A DNA stretch of 64,000 nucleotides from JAXGMQ01 sp964613055 (GTDB lineage Bacteria; Caldisericota; Caldisericia; JAAYUI01). Below are positions 52,253-61,559 of the stretch, piece by piece. The stretch is from positions 107,374 through 171,373 of the forward strand of contig CAZTGD010000001.1 in NCBI GenBank assembly GCA_964613055.1, in the 5' to 3' direction. Made by a program: the position numbers and the translations under genes. Under the pieces are notes generated by a model. That model saw only the letters and a list, made by a program, of their open reading frames with translations. It was not told where the DNA came from and did no database searches. Position 1 is the first letter of the stretch. Each line of letters starts with the position of its first letter.

Positions 52253-55200
52253 ATGTTTGTAAAAAAGATTCGCTTTTTCCTTTGTATCCTTGTTGCACTC
52301 AGTCCCCTTGGGTTGCAACCGATATACTCTGCAACCGATTACTCCTATGCAGGCATAACCCAACAAATAAACGTAGATACAATAACTGAACACATGAAAA
52401 TACTTTCCAGCGATGAGTTTGGTGGAAGGATGGTCGGTGAGGATGGCAGTACATTAGCACGAGACTACATCGCAGATCAGTATGAACAGATGCAACTGAG
52501 GCCAGCAGGTGATGATGGTACCTACTTTCAGCACCTCACGACTGATGTCTGGTATCCGAGAGCGTCACTTAAATTTAACAAGCTAAATCGAGAAGGTGAA
52601 TTCTTAGAGTCATTCGAGTATCGAAATGATTACAATATCTGTGTTTTATCGGGTTCAGGGAAGGCTAAATCTCAAGTTGTCTTTGCCGGTTTTGGGATAA
52701 CGTCAGAAGAAATCCTTGAGTATGATGACTATAAAGAGATTGATGTGGAGGGAAAGATAGTTGCCATAATCAGACATGCTCCCGATTTTTTCCAGGAGAT
52801 GATGGCTGAGCATCAAGAACTCTATCCTCACATGTACTTTCAGACAAAGATAAGCAATGCAAAGAGTCATGGAGCAGTGGGTGTTATCATTCTTGAGAAT
52901 CCAATGCTTCCATCCTCAAGTCAAACCAACCTAAGCATCAAGCAGGGCTCTGGTTCATATTCTGATCTTCCATGTTTGTACATGTCGGTTGATGGATCTA
53001 ACAAACTTCTTACGGATTCTGGATTTTCTTCTCAAGAGCTCTACGAAAAGATAAGCGAAGACGGAGAACCATTTTCATTTGTAATAAGTGATACAAAGGT
53101 TGATATGGATGTAAATATCGACTACACAGAAAATGTTGATACATCCAATGTAATCGGTTATATACCAGCTACCGATCCATTTGGCATGAATCATACAGTT
53201 CTGATTACAGCACACTATGATCATGTTGGGATTGACCCAATGGGGAATATTTATAACGGAGCTGATGACAATGCATCAGGTGTGTCGGCAATGCTTGAAA
53301 TAGCAAGGGTATTTTCGCAATCCAACCTCAGAGCCCATTCAAATATTGCATTTGTAGCTTTTACTGGTGAAGAACTCGGTTTGATAGGATCAAAGTATAT
53401 GGTAAGCGATCCCCCCTTTCCACTTCAGGGTATGACTGTGCTGAACATGGACATGGTCTCCGGCAACAATAATAAAGTGTTCTGTGGTTTAGGTGAATCA
53501 CACACCTTCCTTGCTGATGCATTGAAGAAATCGTGTAATCTAGTTGGAGCTGAGTTTTTAAGGTTTACTCCTCAAAATAACTCCGATCACGCTCCATTTG
53601 CAAATGAGGGTGTTCCAGCAGTTTTTATATTTGGCAATGGTGATATGAAATGGCATGTTCCTGATGATACATTTGAGAATGCATCGATGGAGGGGATTGT
53701 TCTCATTTCTAAGGTTGTCTCATTGACGACATGCCTGCTGACAGATCCTTTTTATCTTCATGTTAATGGCGACAACATGGGTGTAATCAAATCGACCAAC
53801 CCTGAATATGAGATCACAGGGTACACCGGAAAAGGATGTATGGTGTATGTGGGAGGACGATCAACAATAGCTTCTGAATCGGGTCATTTCAAACTGAATG
53901 TGCCACTTGTCGAGGGGGATAATGAGGTAGTAATAACTGCAAATCAATTTGGGACGGGTGACAAGATAACACGGTCAGTAACAATCAACTATGCACCAGA
54001 TCCAGAGTTAGAACTTTCAAAGGATATGCTCAATTTTGGTTATGTCTCAGAGGAATATGGCGTTGATCCCATTGCATTCAAGATAATCAACACCGGTGTT
54101 GGACCAATTGAGGGAACTGTCGAATCCTGTGCAGATTGGCTAACTATTTCACCAAACACTTTGAGTCCAGATACAACAACCGTAACTGCAACTGTAAATC
54201 CATCAAAGGTAACTGATATGGGACTCAATACATGCATCCTTACAATCAATACAACTGCCGGAATGGCATTCGTACCTGTTACCGCCGTGAAGAGTTCAAC
54301 GCCAATCATTGAGGTTGAACTTCAGGACAACACCAACGATGCCACATTATCAGGCACTCGAATAAACATGCCTGATGAGATAATTCATATTGAGACTGGT
54401 TATCATTATCCAGCATCGGTGATATCAATGGCTTTTGGTGCGGACATATCGTCCGATGTGAACAGACGCACAATAAAACTGCGGGGCAAAACTGTAAGGT
54501 TCTGGCACGGAGCAGATGTTGCGATTATCGACTCAAAACCAATAAGGTTGAAATCTCCTATACTGTCAAACGATAGTGGAGAGTCGTTTCTGCCGGAAGA
54601 GTTACTTTCTGAGATTGGGATATCAGTATCTGAAAAAGATGGGAAACATTTCCTCAGTTGGGATGCAACGCCTTTAAAGCTGTCAATTGAACCAACTGGA
54701 GATGAGAATAGATTCAAGATAAAGACAAACCGTAATGCACTGTGTGTTGTGCGAGAGTACGCTGATTGGATGTATGTCTATCCAAGTATTATTGACACAT
54801 CAAAAGACAATGAATTCACGGTGTATGTCGATAAAGCCAAGCTTGAAACAGGAACTGAATTCACAACAGATATTAACATTTTAAGTAATACCGCAACAAC
54901 CTCAATAACATACTCCCAGACGATACCAGTTACTAAAAAAGTGATAGAAGTTCAGATAGATTCAAAGAAGGCATACATAAATGGTAACGAGATGATTTTA
55001 GAAAATCCTCCATTTATACATGTTGACACGACTATGGTTCCTTTCAGGTTCATAAGCGAAGCATTTGGGGCTGATATTAAGTGGGACGGTGACACAAAAA
55101 CGGTTTTTGCTACACTGGGAACAACGATTGTCGAGATACAGATCGATAATATAACTGGAAAAGTCAATGGTATTCCAATGACTCTTGTTCGCTCCCCGAT

Positions 55201-58200
55201 GATCATAAATGGGCGAACGTTCGTCCCGTTCAGATTCATTGGAGAGGCTTTTGGTGCAGAGGTAGAATGGATTTCAGAAACTAAAAGCGTAAAGGTATCC
55301 ATTGATGAGAGTGAAAGATTACCCAAACCATCACTGTCTGATAGTAGAGTTGAGTTGGAATGGTTTGATGCTGAGTTGGACGGTATTGGTCCCAGAAAAA
55401 AGGTTGATGTAAGGAATATTGGAAAAGGCAATCTTATCGTTACTGATGTGATGGTTGTTGGTGAAGGTCTAAAGGCAAGTATCGATGATTCAGAGATTGT
55501 TTTACAGCCTTTATATATTGAAGAAGGTTTAAGAGGTGCAAGTTTTGTTATAATAAACACTAATGGTGGCAGTATTATACTTGATGTACAATTGAACATC
55601 TGCCCCAAGGACTCCGTAGTATTTGAGTGCAATGAGACCAATACATGGTATATAAACGGTCAGGTGCAGACAGATCCCGTCTATACAATTGACGGTCTCT
55701 ACTCGACAAATGTGGGAAAGGTTATTTCTGCTGTTGGTGGAACCTATGGGTATGACTATGTCTCAAAGGATATGAATGTATTTCTTGCGGGGCACCATCT
55801 TCGGTTATCTACAATAAGTGGAGATTTCTGGATGGATGATCAGTACACTGGATGGCGTTTTGATTATGATGTCATCAATGAGGATGAAGTAGTACTACCG
55901 TGGTCCACTCTCGCATTAGCATTTGATTGGGAGATTTCGGAATCACCATACATGTCTTCGATTATACTCAAGGCTGAAAAAGAGAAACAATCATTTCTTA
56001 CTGCTGATAAACCAAGCATTGATCTGATTTATTCTCAGTCAATAATGAGCATTAAAATGACCGATTTTGTTTGTCCGACCTACCCGCTTCGAGAGGATGG
56101 TATATATATAAGCAGTGAAGACGATGCGGAATACCGTCTGTACTGTTTCTTTGACGAATCTGACAGGAGTTCAAGGATCATTCCCTACATCGAATCAATT
56201 AATAATCGCTACGGTGATGATATGAGCGTTCGTCTTGTTTCTGCTCAGATTCCGACGGATATGGAAGTTGAGAAATATATCGCAGGAAACAAAACCATTA
56301 GAAACCAGTTGTCGGATCTTGCACTCACTTCAATTGATACCAGCATTCTATTCGATGACAAAGGTCAGGTGTGCGATGATTTTCCAGGTGTGTCACTCCC
56401 CAGGCTGTACATTGTAAACAGCAATGATAATCTCGTTTTCTGGCTACCTCAGTTGGATGATAATCAGTTACTGTACCTTGAACAGGCAGTCGTTGCCTTG
56501 CTCGATGGAACCGGTTTTGTCCCTCCAGATGTTGGAACAGTCAATGTTGAGAATACCGGAGGAAAGGCGGGGAAGGGAAAACTCACCTCCAGCTACAATC
56601 AGGTTAAGGTTTTTTCAAGTGATTTTGAATCATCACCAGCCTCTGTTGCAATCAGTTTTGACCCCGGATCAATTAATTGGGACAAGCCATATGAGACCTT
56701 TGAAGTATCAGTACTCGGTAATTCCAATTCAATACATATCCCAGTTCGATGCTGGAATATAGAAAGAGGAAAAACAATCACATCATACCACGATGGGGCT
56801 AGTGTAATAAGAACCGATGGTATAGATATCAATGTGCCATCTCCCTGCACATCTGGAGACAATCCAATTGGACCAATTGGCGAGATACTCGAGGCTATGG
56901 GAGCTGAAATCCTACAACCCTCGCCAAATAGTGTTCGTATAGTTGCAGGTAATACAGATGTAGGTTTTGATATTGGTGATTCAACTATCGATACTGGGAA
57001 GAGAAAAGTCGAGTTTACAACCCCATTCTCTATCATTGAAGGTGTTCTATATGGACCGATTAAGTTTCTATCTGAGTTTACGGATACAACGCTAGCTCAG
57101 TTTGATAATACAACAGTTGTTATATCGACCAAGGTTAAGGGCAGTATCTCAGAACCTAGACTGAAGGTTGATAAAACTGAGATTCAAATAAACGACTATA
57201 TTCCAAAAGGAGGAGGGTATCTACCAGCCATCGATTTTGAGCTTGAGAGTTATCCCAGAGCAAACAGTGGAGTAACCAGGTTGAAAACACTAGCAGATAT
57301 GGAAGATGTAAAACTTGTGCTGATTGACTTCTGGGCAACATGGTGTCCCCCCTGTAAGATGGCAATGCCCTATCTTGAAAGGCTTCATAGAAGATACAAG
57401 GATGATGGATTGCTTGTTCTTGGTGTTATAACAGATAACGTTAACGATGATGAGGTTGTATCAACCCTTGAATCATCAACTGAGATACTTTCGAATATGA
57501 ACAAGCTAAGACTTGACGAGATCACATATGACATGGCATATGATATTATTTCAGATGATGAACTGAGCACCTTCAGGAAGTACAATGGTCGTTCAATTCC
57601 AAGGTTGGTTTTGGTTGATGAAGAAATGAACTGGATTCACACGGAAACAGGATTCTGGGAGCAGGGTATGAGGTCGCTTGAGTACCGAATAAGAAGGAAA
57701 CTCGGTATTGAAGAGAATTCAGAGATGCCACAACTGAAAATAATGAATGAAGGTGTTGGGGTTCTTGAAGGCACTATTTCATCAAGTCTAGATTTTATAA
57801 GACCCTCTATTGTTGAATTTAGTGAACCAAATATCATAGAGTGTGAATTCGTCATAGACGGTATAAACCCTAGAATACCGACCAAAGGATATCTAACAAT
57901 CGATTCAAACGGCGGGAAAATTGTATTACCTATTTTGTATAATCCCTTAAATGAAGTGAGTCCATATAAGATAACAATCGATACAAGCGATGCAACTGTA
58001 GAAATAAACAATCAGATCATTTCAATACAGATTGAATCAATTATTGATGAACAACGGGTGTTGGTTGATGCAAGACAGTTGTTTTCAATATTGGGTAGTC
58101 ATCTGGATGTTCTTCCGGATGGAAAGCGTGCAGTTGGTAGATTTGAGGTATGGGATATCGTTGCGATAGACGGCAAACAAAAGATCCTTGCAGGAATACA

Positions 58201-58339
58201 TGATTTTACAGCACAAAGAAAGGTTCAAATTAGGGGTAATCAGGTATTTATTGATTTCGAAACGATAGCCGAAATAATGGGAGCCCAGTATGAACCAAAA
58301 AAGGGAAAGAACAAAATCTATTTGGAGTATCAACCATGA
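52253..58339 (+). CDS. Giant secreted M28-family peptidase with stalk, BACON-like and thioredoxin domains
   Basis: 2028 residues, AGGAGGAG-type start, with a signal peptide (1-26). Residues 40-500 form an M28 zinc aminopeptidase with inserted PA domain: ligand set H321 (HYDH), D338/D339 (GADDNASG), E373/E374 (GEELG), D400 (NMDMV) and H468 (WHVPDD). An Ig-like region, BACON-like domains (LNFGYVSEEYGVDP...DWLTISP), and several stalk domains (MVPFRFISEAFGADIKWD; FVPFRFIGEAFGAEVEW) follow. A degenerate thioredoxin-like fold without CxxC lies about 1283-1420 (FDESDRSSRIIPYIE). A TlpA-type thioredoxin with C1698-P-P-C1701 (FWATWCPPCKMAMPYLERL) lies about 1655-1800. More beta domains follow. It probably degrades peptides outside the cell and handles disulfides or redox. 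Confidence 0.88.
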   Translation: MFVKKIRFFLCILVALSPLGLQPIYSATDYSYAGITQQINVDTITEHMKILSSDEFGGRMVGEDGSTLARDYIADQYEQMQLRPAGDDGTYFQHLTTDVWYPRASLKFNKLNREGEFLESFEYRNDYNICVLSGSGKAKSQVVFAGFGITSEEILEYDDYKEIDVEGKIVAIIRHAPDFFQEMMAEHQELYPHMYFQTKISNAKSHGAVGVIILENPMLPSSSQTNLSIKQGSGSYSDLPCLYMSVDGSNKLLTDSGFSSQELYEKISEDGEPFSFVISDTKVDMDVNIDYTENVDTSNVIGYIPATDPFGMNHTVLITAHYDHVGIDPMGNIYNGADDNASGVSAMLEIARVFSQSNLRAHSNIAFVAFTGEELGLIGSKYMVSDPPFPLQGMTVLNMDMVSGNNNKVFCGLGESHTFLADALKKSCNLVGAEFLRFTPQNNSDHAPFANEGVPAVFIFGNGDMKWHVPDDTFENASMEGIVLISKVVSLTTCLLTDPFYLHVNGDNMGVIKSTNPEYEITGYTGKGCMVYVGGRSTIASESGHFKLNVPLVEGDNEVVITANQFGTGDKITRSVTINYAPDPELELSKDMLNFGYVSEEYGVDPIAFKIINTGVGPIEGTVESCADWLTISPNTLSPDTTTVTATVNPSKVTDMGLNTCILTINTTAGMAFVPVTAVKSSTPIIEVELQDNTNDATLSGTRINMPDEIIHIETGYHYPASVISMAFGADISSDVNRRTIKLRGKTVRFWHGADVAIIDSKPIRLKSPILSNDSGESFLPEELLSEIGISVSEKDGKHFLSWDATPLKLSIEPTGDENRFKIKTNRNALCVVREYADWMYVYPSIIDTSKDNEFTVYVDKAKLETGTEFTTDINILSNTATTSITYSQTIPVTKKVIEVQIDSKKAYINGNEMILENPPFIHVDTTMVPFRFISEAFGADIKWDGDTKTVFATLGTTIVEIQIDNITGKVNGIPMTLVRSPMIINGRTFVPFRFIGEAFGAEVEWISETKSVKVSIDESERLPKPSLSDSRVELEWFDAELDGIGPRKKVDVRNIGKGNLIVTDVMVVGEGLKASIDDSEIVLQPLYIEEGLRGASFVIINTNGGSIILDVQLNICPKDSVVFECNETNTWYINGQVQTDPVYTIDGLYSTNVGKVISAVGGTYGYDYVSKDMNVFLAGHHLRLSTISGDFWMDDQYTGWRFDYDVINEDEVVLPWSTLALAFDWEISESPYMSSIILKAEKEKQSFLTADKPSIDLIYSQSIMSIKMTDFVCPTYPLREDGIYISSEDDAEYRLYCFFDESDRSSRIIPYIESINNRYGDDMSVRLVSAQIPTDMEVEKYIAGNKTIRNQLSDLALTSIDTSILFDDKGQVCDDFPGVSLPRLYIVNSNDNLVFWLPQLDDNQLLYLEQAVVALLDGTGFVPPDVGTVNVENTGGKAGKGKLTSSYNQVKVFSSDFESSPASVAISFDPGSINWDKPYETFEVSVLGNSNSIHIPVRCWNIERGKTITSYHDGASVIRTDGIDINVPSPCTSGDNPIGPIGEILEAMGAEILQPSPNSVRIVAGNTDVGFDIGDSTIDTGKRKVEFTTPFSIIEGVLYGPIKFLSEFTDTTLAQFDNTTVVISTKVKGSISEPRLKVDKTEIQINDYIPKGGGYLPAIDFELESYPRANSGVTRLKTLADMEDVKLVLIDFWATWCPPCKMAMPYLERLHRRYKDDGLLVLGVITDNVNDDEVVSTLESSTEILSNMNKLRLDEITYDMAYDIISDDELSTFRKYNGRSIPRLVLVDEEMNWIHTETGFWEQGMRSLEYRIRRKLGIEENSEMPQLKIMNEGVGVLEGTISSSLDFIRPSIVEFSEPNIIECEFVIDGINPRIPTKGYLTIDSNGGKIVLPILYNPLNEVSPYKITIDTSDATVEINNQIISIQIESIIDEQRVLVDARQLFSILGSHLDVLPDGKRAVGRFEVWDIVAIDGKQKILAGIHDFTAQRKVQIRGNQVFIDFETIAEIMGAQYEPKKGKNKIYLEYQP

Positions 58340-58557
58340 TAGACATACCAGATGAAGCAGAATTTGTAATAGACATACTCAAAGGTCAGGGCAAGATGAC
58401 CACAAAAGAGCTTGAAAAAGAGATAAAGAATCTAGGCATAGCCTGCAATGATGCGGCTAGCAAATTCCTTCCTGGACTAAAATCACAGGATTACATAAAA
58501 GGAGAATTCAAGAATCGAACCTGGCATTGGTGGGTTGATGAACAAACTGAAGGATAG
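58336..58557 (+). CDS. Small acidic/basic helical protein, possible winged helix
   Basis: A 73-residue protein (MIDIPDEAEFVIDILKGQGK...TKELEKEIKNLGIACNDAASK, GLKSQDYIKGEFKNRTWHWW). The pattern of helices and a final aromatic hairpin fits a small winged-helix-like fold, but I do not recognise the family. It starts in an ATGA overlap with the giant peptidase and its last ~20 nt overlap uvrC. Confidence 0.55.
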   Translation: MIDIPDEAEFVIDILKGQGKMTTKELEKEIKNLGIACNDAASKFLPGLKSQDYIKGEFKNRTWHWWVDEQTEG

Positions 58558-60190
58558 GATATCCAATCTTCCAAAGGAGCCGGGGGTTTACCTTTTCAAG
58601 GATAACGGGGGAAAAGTCATATATGTCGGAAAAGCCAAGTCTCTCAGAGACAGAGTTTCTTCCTATATAAACCCAAGCGATCAAACCCAGAAGGTTAAAG
58701 CTATGGTATCCCATGCAAGTGATGTCGATTTCATAGTGACCAACTCCGCACATGAAGCACTTGTGCTGGAGAATAATTTGATAAAGCAGTATCAACCTCA
58801 TTACAACATAATGTTGAGAGATGATAAGGACTACAGCTATCTTGTTGTCACCAAGGAACCATTTCCTCGGTTACTGCGAACCCGAAGCAAGGAAGATATC
58901 AGGGGACACTACTTCGGTCCGAGTACAAAGGGAGGTAGTTTTAAAATCAATATCAGAACCCTGAGGCAGTTTTATCCGATCCGCACATGCAAAGTGGAAC
59001 TGCCTGAAAAGAAGTGCAGGGCATGTTTAGATTACCATATCGGCATATGCAGTGCTCCCTGTGATGGCTCAATCACTCAAGAGGGTTACAATGTCATCGT
59101 TGCTGAACTACTTCTTCTGTTATCGGGCAGATACAAAAAACTCGAAATGACTCTAAAAACAAGGATGGAATCTGCTTCAAACTCACTCAGATTTGAAGAA
59201 GCAGCTCGCTATCGAGAGAGCATAAAACAGCTTCACAGCATCATGGAATCACAACGTGTTGTTTCCGAGGATGGAATAAACAGAGATGTTTTTGCTGTTA
59301 TAGCCACAGATGGCAGGGCTTGTGTTGGGTATCTCAAGATTCGAACAGGTCGTTTAATATTGCACCAGCATTTTATGGCAGATTCAAACTTTAACTCTAA
59401 GCCGTCAGAGTTCTTGGGAAGTGTTATGCAGGACTTCTACAGTTCGAACGAGTATTCGGATCTACCCTCTGAGATTCTGGTGTCGCATCATCCCGAGGGA
59501 GAACAGGAATTACTATCTTTTATAAATCAAACAAGGGAACTAAAAAGAAAGATTAAAATAATTCAACCTAAGAGAGGCGACAAAGTCAAACTGGTCAAGA
59601 TGGCAGAAACAAACGCCTATCACCATATGTCAGAATTGAAAAGAAGAGAGAGGGTATCAATTAGTGAAAATGCAGTATCTGAGCTTATGAAAGTACTTCA
59701 AATGAAAAACCTTCCGCTGTTGATTGAGGGTTATGATATTGCCAATATTCAGGGAAAATCAGCTGTTGGTTCACAGGTGACCTTTAGGGACGGACGAGCA
59801 TATAAAAAGGGTTACCGAATCTACAAGATCAAAACAAAGGATACACCAGATGATTATCACATGATGGAGGAGGTTTTAACGAGGAGGAGAAAGCATTGGG
59901 ATGATGAAAGTTTTGCTCATAATCCACATTTGATCATCATTGATGGAGGCAAAGGACAGCTATCTGTGGCTTCAAAGGTATTTAAGGGCGTTGATGTTAT
60001 GCTGGCATCCATTGCAAAACAAGAGGAACTGATATTCATTCCAGGCAGAAATGAACCAATTAAGCTAGAGGGAAATAGCTTTGCTCTAAGACTAGTAAAG
60101 CAGATAAGAGATGAATCACATAGATTCGCAGGAAGACATTATCGTATTCAGCACCGAAAAAGGTCAGGTCTTGATAAGAAAAACCAATAG
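58538..60190 (+). CDS. uvrC: Excinuclease ABC subunit C, lacking the C-terminal HhH domain
   Basis: Makes both incisions in nucleotide excision repair. 550 residues. The GIY-YIG endonuclease (GVYLFKDNGGKVIYVGKAKSLRDRV) is at about 14-90, the UVR/UvrB-binding helix (RFEEAARYRESIKQL) is near 215, and the RNase-H-like half (EGYDIANIQGKSAVGSQV, IIIDGGKGQLSVA, LVKQIRDESHRFAG) is complete. The protein ends at HRKRSGLDKKNQ, just where the (HhH)2 domain usually follows; family members are normally ~590-620 residues. The ATG at 58538 overlaps the small gene before it. Confidence 0.92.
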   Translation: MNKLKDRISNLPKEPGVYLFKDNGGKVIYVGKAKSLRDRVSSYINPSDQTQKVKAMVSHASDVDFIVTNSAHEALVLENNLIKQYQPHYNIMLRDDKDYSYLVVTKEPFPRLLRTRSKEDIRGHYFGPSTKGGSFKINIRTLRQFYPIRTCKVELPEKKCRACLDYHIGICSAPCDGSITQEGYNVIVAELLLLLSGRYKKLEMTLKTRMESASNSLRFEEAARYRESIKQLHSIMESQRVVSEDGINRDVFAVIATDGRACVGYLKIRTGRLILHQHFMADSNFNSKPSEFLGSVMQDFYSSNEYSDLPSEILVSHHPEGEQELLSFINQTRELKRKIKIIQPKRGDKVKLVKMAETNAYHHMSELKRRERVSISENAVSELMKVLQMKNLPLLIEGYDIANIQGKSAVGSQVTFRDGRAYKKGYRIYKIKTKDTPDDYHMMEEVLTRRRKHWDDESFAHNPHLIIIDGGKGQLSVASKVFKGVDVMLASIAKQEELIFIPGRNEPIKLEGNSFALRLVKQIRDESHRFAGRHYRIQHRKRSGLDKKNQ

Positions 60191-60923
60191 AGATATACTC
60201 AAACACGTGAGAAATGCTGTGTTGATAGTTTTGTTGTCCTTCATGTTGGTGAGTCTAACCGTAGTTGGCTGTGGAGACGGGGATAGAGAAACATTAATTG
60301 TAGTTCCAAATCTACTCAATTTAAATTCTGATACAGCAAAGAAAATACTCGATCAAAGGGGTCTCGATCTACAGGTTATTGAAAAGAAAAACTCGGAAAA
60401 TCTGCCAGAAGATTCAATCATTTCACAGGTACCTGACCCCGGAGAAATCATCAAATCCTCCAGAGCTATATCCGTTGTTCTGTCTAAAGGTAGGGGAAGA
60501 GTCGTTATGCCAAGACTCATTGGTATTGATTTCAGAAGTGCAAAAAAAATGATTGATGATGAGGGACTTAAGCTGGGAAACGTCAATGAAATTGAATCAT
60601 TCCACAATCCAGTGGGCACGGTTGAAAAACAATTTCCAGCTGAGGGTACAGAGATTGGTAAGTACTCCCCAGTCACACTAACAATTTCAGTGGGTTCTTA
60701 CCTGGTAATGCCAGATCTTATTGATTTATCGGTCGATGACGCTTTTGAGCTGATCAGCGAAAGCGGATTCAACACAGATCGAATCAGAACGATTTCTATA
60801 TTTGATGTGGACGATCCTGGTTCGTACAACAATGTGCCTTCAGGATATGTTGTCAGGCAGGATCCAGAATCAGGGATGCATGTAGACAGCGAAAATCCCA
60901 TTGATATATACTTCAAGCCATGA
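60171..60923 (+). CDS. PASTA-domain lipoprotein
   Basis: A 250-residue predicted lipoprotein. A hydrophobic leader ends in LTVVGC, a lipobox whose Cys would be lipidated. Three PASTA domains follow (VVPNLLNLNSDTAKKILDQ, VMPRLIGIDFRSAKKMIDD, VMPDLIDLSVDDAFELISE), each about 66 residues. PASTA domains bind peptidoglycan muropeptides and usually sit on Ser/Thr kinases or penicillin-binding proteins; here they are free-standing. The start is uncertain: TTG 60171 has a GGTCAGG stretch ahead and overlaps uvrC, GTG 60207 would give a shorter leader. Confidence 0.8.
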   Translation: MIRKTNRDILKHVRNAVLIVLLSFMLVSLTVVGCGDGDRETLIVVPNLLNLNSDTAKKILDQRGLDLQVIEKKNSENLPEDSIISQVPDPGEIIKSSRAISVVLSKGRGRVVMPRLIGIDFRSAKKMIDDEGLKLGNVNEIESFHNPVGTVEKQFPAEGTEIGKYSPVTLTISVGSYLVMPDLIDLSVDDAFELISESGFNTDRIRTISIFDVDDPGSYNNVPSGYVVRQDPESGMHVDSENPIDIYFKP

Positions 60924-61558
60924 CGCTTCTAGCCCCTTCTCTGATGGCTGGAAATCCCATGCATTATCAGCTAGAGCTTGCTAAGATCATCAATTATGCC
61001 GATATTGTTCACCTCGATGTTATGGATGGTCACTTTGTTCCAAACCTTGGTTTGTGTTTGAATGTGTGTGAATCTGTCTGTAAAGAGAGTTCTATTCCGT
61101 GTTATGCACACCTCATGGTTACAAATCCAGCAGATTATCGTGAACGGTTAAGGAACATGGGATGTGATTGCTTTGTATGGCACATCGAAAGCAGAGTAAA
61201 TCATGCAAAGCTGGTCAAACAAGTTAAAGATGGCGGTATGAAAGCTGGCATAGCGATATCTCCAGGTACAAGAGTGTCGAGATTGAAGCGTGTAGCTAGA
61301 TTGGTTGATATGATAACTGTTATGGGTGTTTACCCTGGCAGGTCAGGACAGAAGTTTATCGATGATACGATAAAAAGAGTGAACACGATAAGAAAGTTTC
61401 ACGGAGATTTCCTTGTTGAGGTCGATGGTGGTGTGAACGAGAGTAATGCGATAGAGCTTATTGAAGCCGGTGCAGATATTCTAGTCTCAGGTTCCAGTTT
61501 CTTTAACTCGAACAACAAAAGGGAATTCTCAGATAAAATAAGAAACCTAAGGAGATAA
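60920..61558 (+). CDS. rpe: Ribulose-phosphate 3-epimerase
   Basis: Interconverts ribulose-5-phosphate and xylulose-5-phosphate in the pentose phosphate or Calvin pathway. 212 residues, TIM barrel. Metal and phosphate site motifs are clear: LLAPSLMAG, VHLDVMDGHFVPNLG, AHLMV, VMGVYPGRSGQKFI, EVDGGV and VSGSSFF. The ATG overlaps the PASTA gene stop as ATGA. It lies immediately upstream of a lipoprotein gene. Confidence 0.94.
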   Translation: MTLLAPSLMAGNPMHYQLELAKIINYADIVHLDVMDGHFVPNLGLCLNVCESVCKESSIPCYAHLMVTNPADYRERLRNMGCDCFVWHIESRVNHAKLVKQVKDGGMKAGIAISPGTRVSRLKRVARLVDMITVMGVYPGRSGQKFIDDTIKRVNTIRKFHGDFLVEVDGGVNESNAIELIEAGADILVSGSSFFNSNNKREFSDKIRNLRR

Positions 61559-61559
61559 C

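Noticed and set aside
54952..55641. 229-codon minus-strand frame inside the giant peptidase
   Set aside because: Mirror of the repeated stalk-domain codons; no ribosome site or family match.
60100..60250. Frameshift at the end of uvrC
   Set aside because: No HhH-domain residues appear in either other frame; the next gene's leader starts at once.
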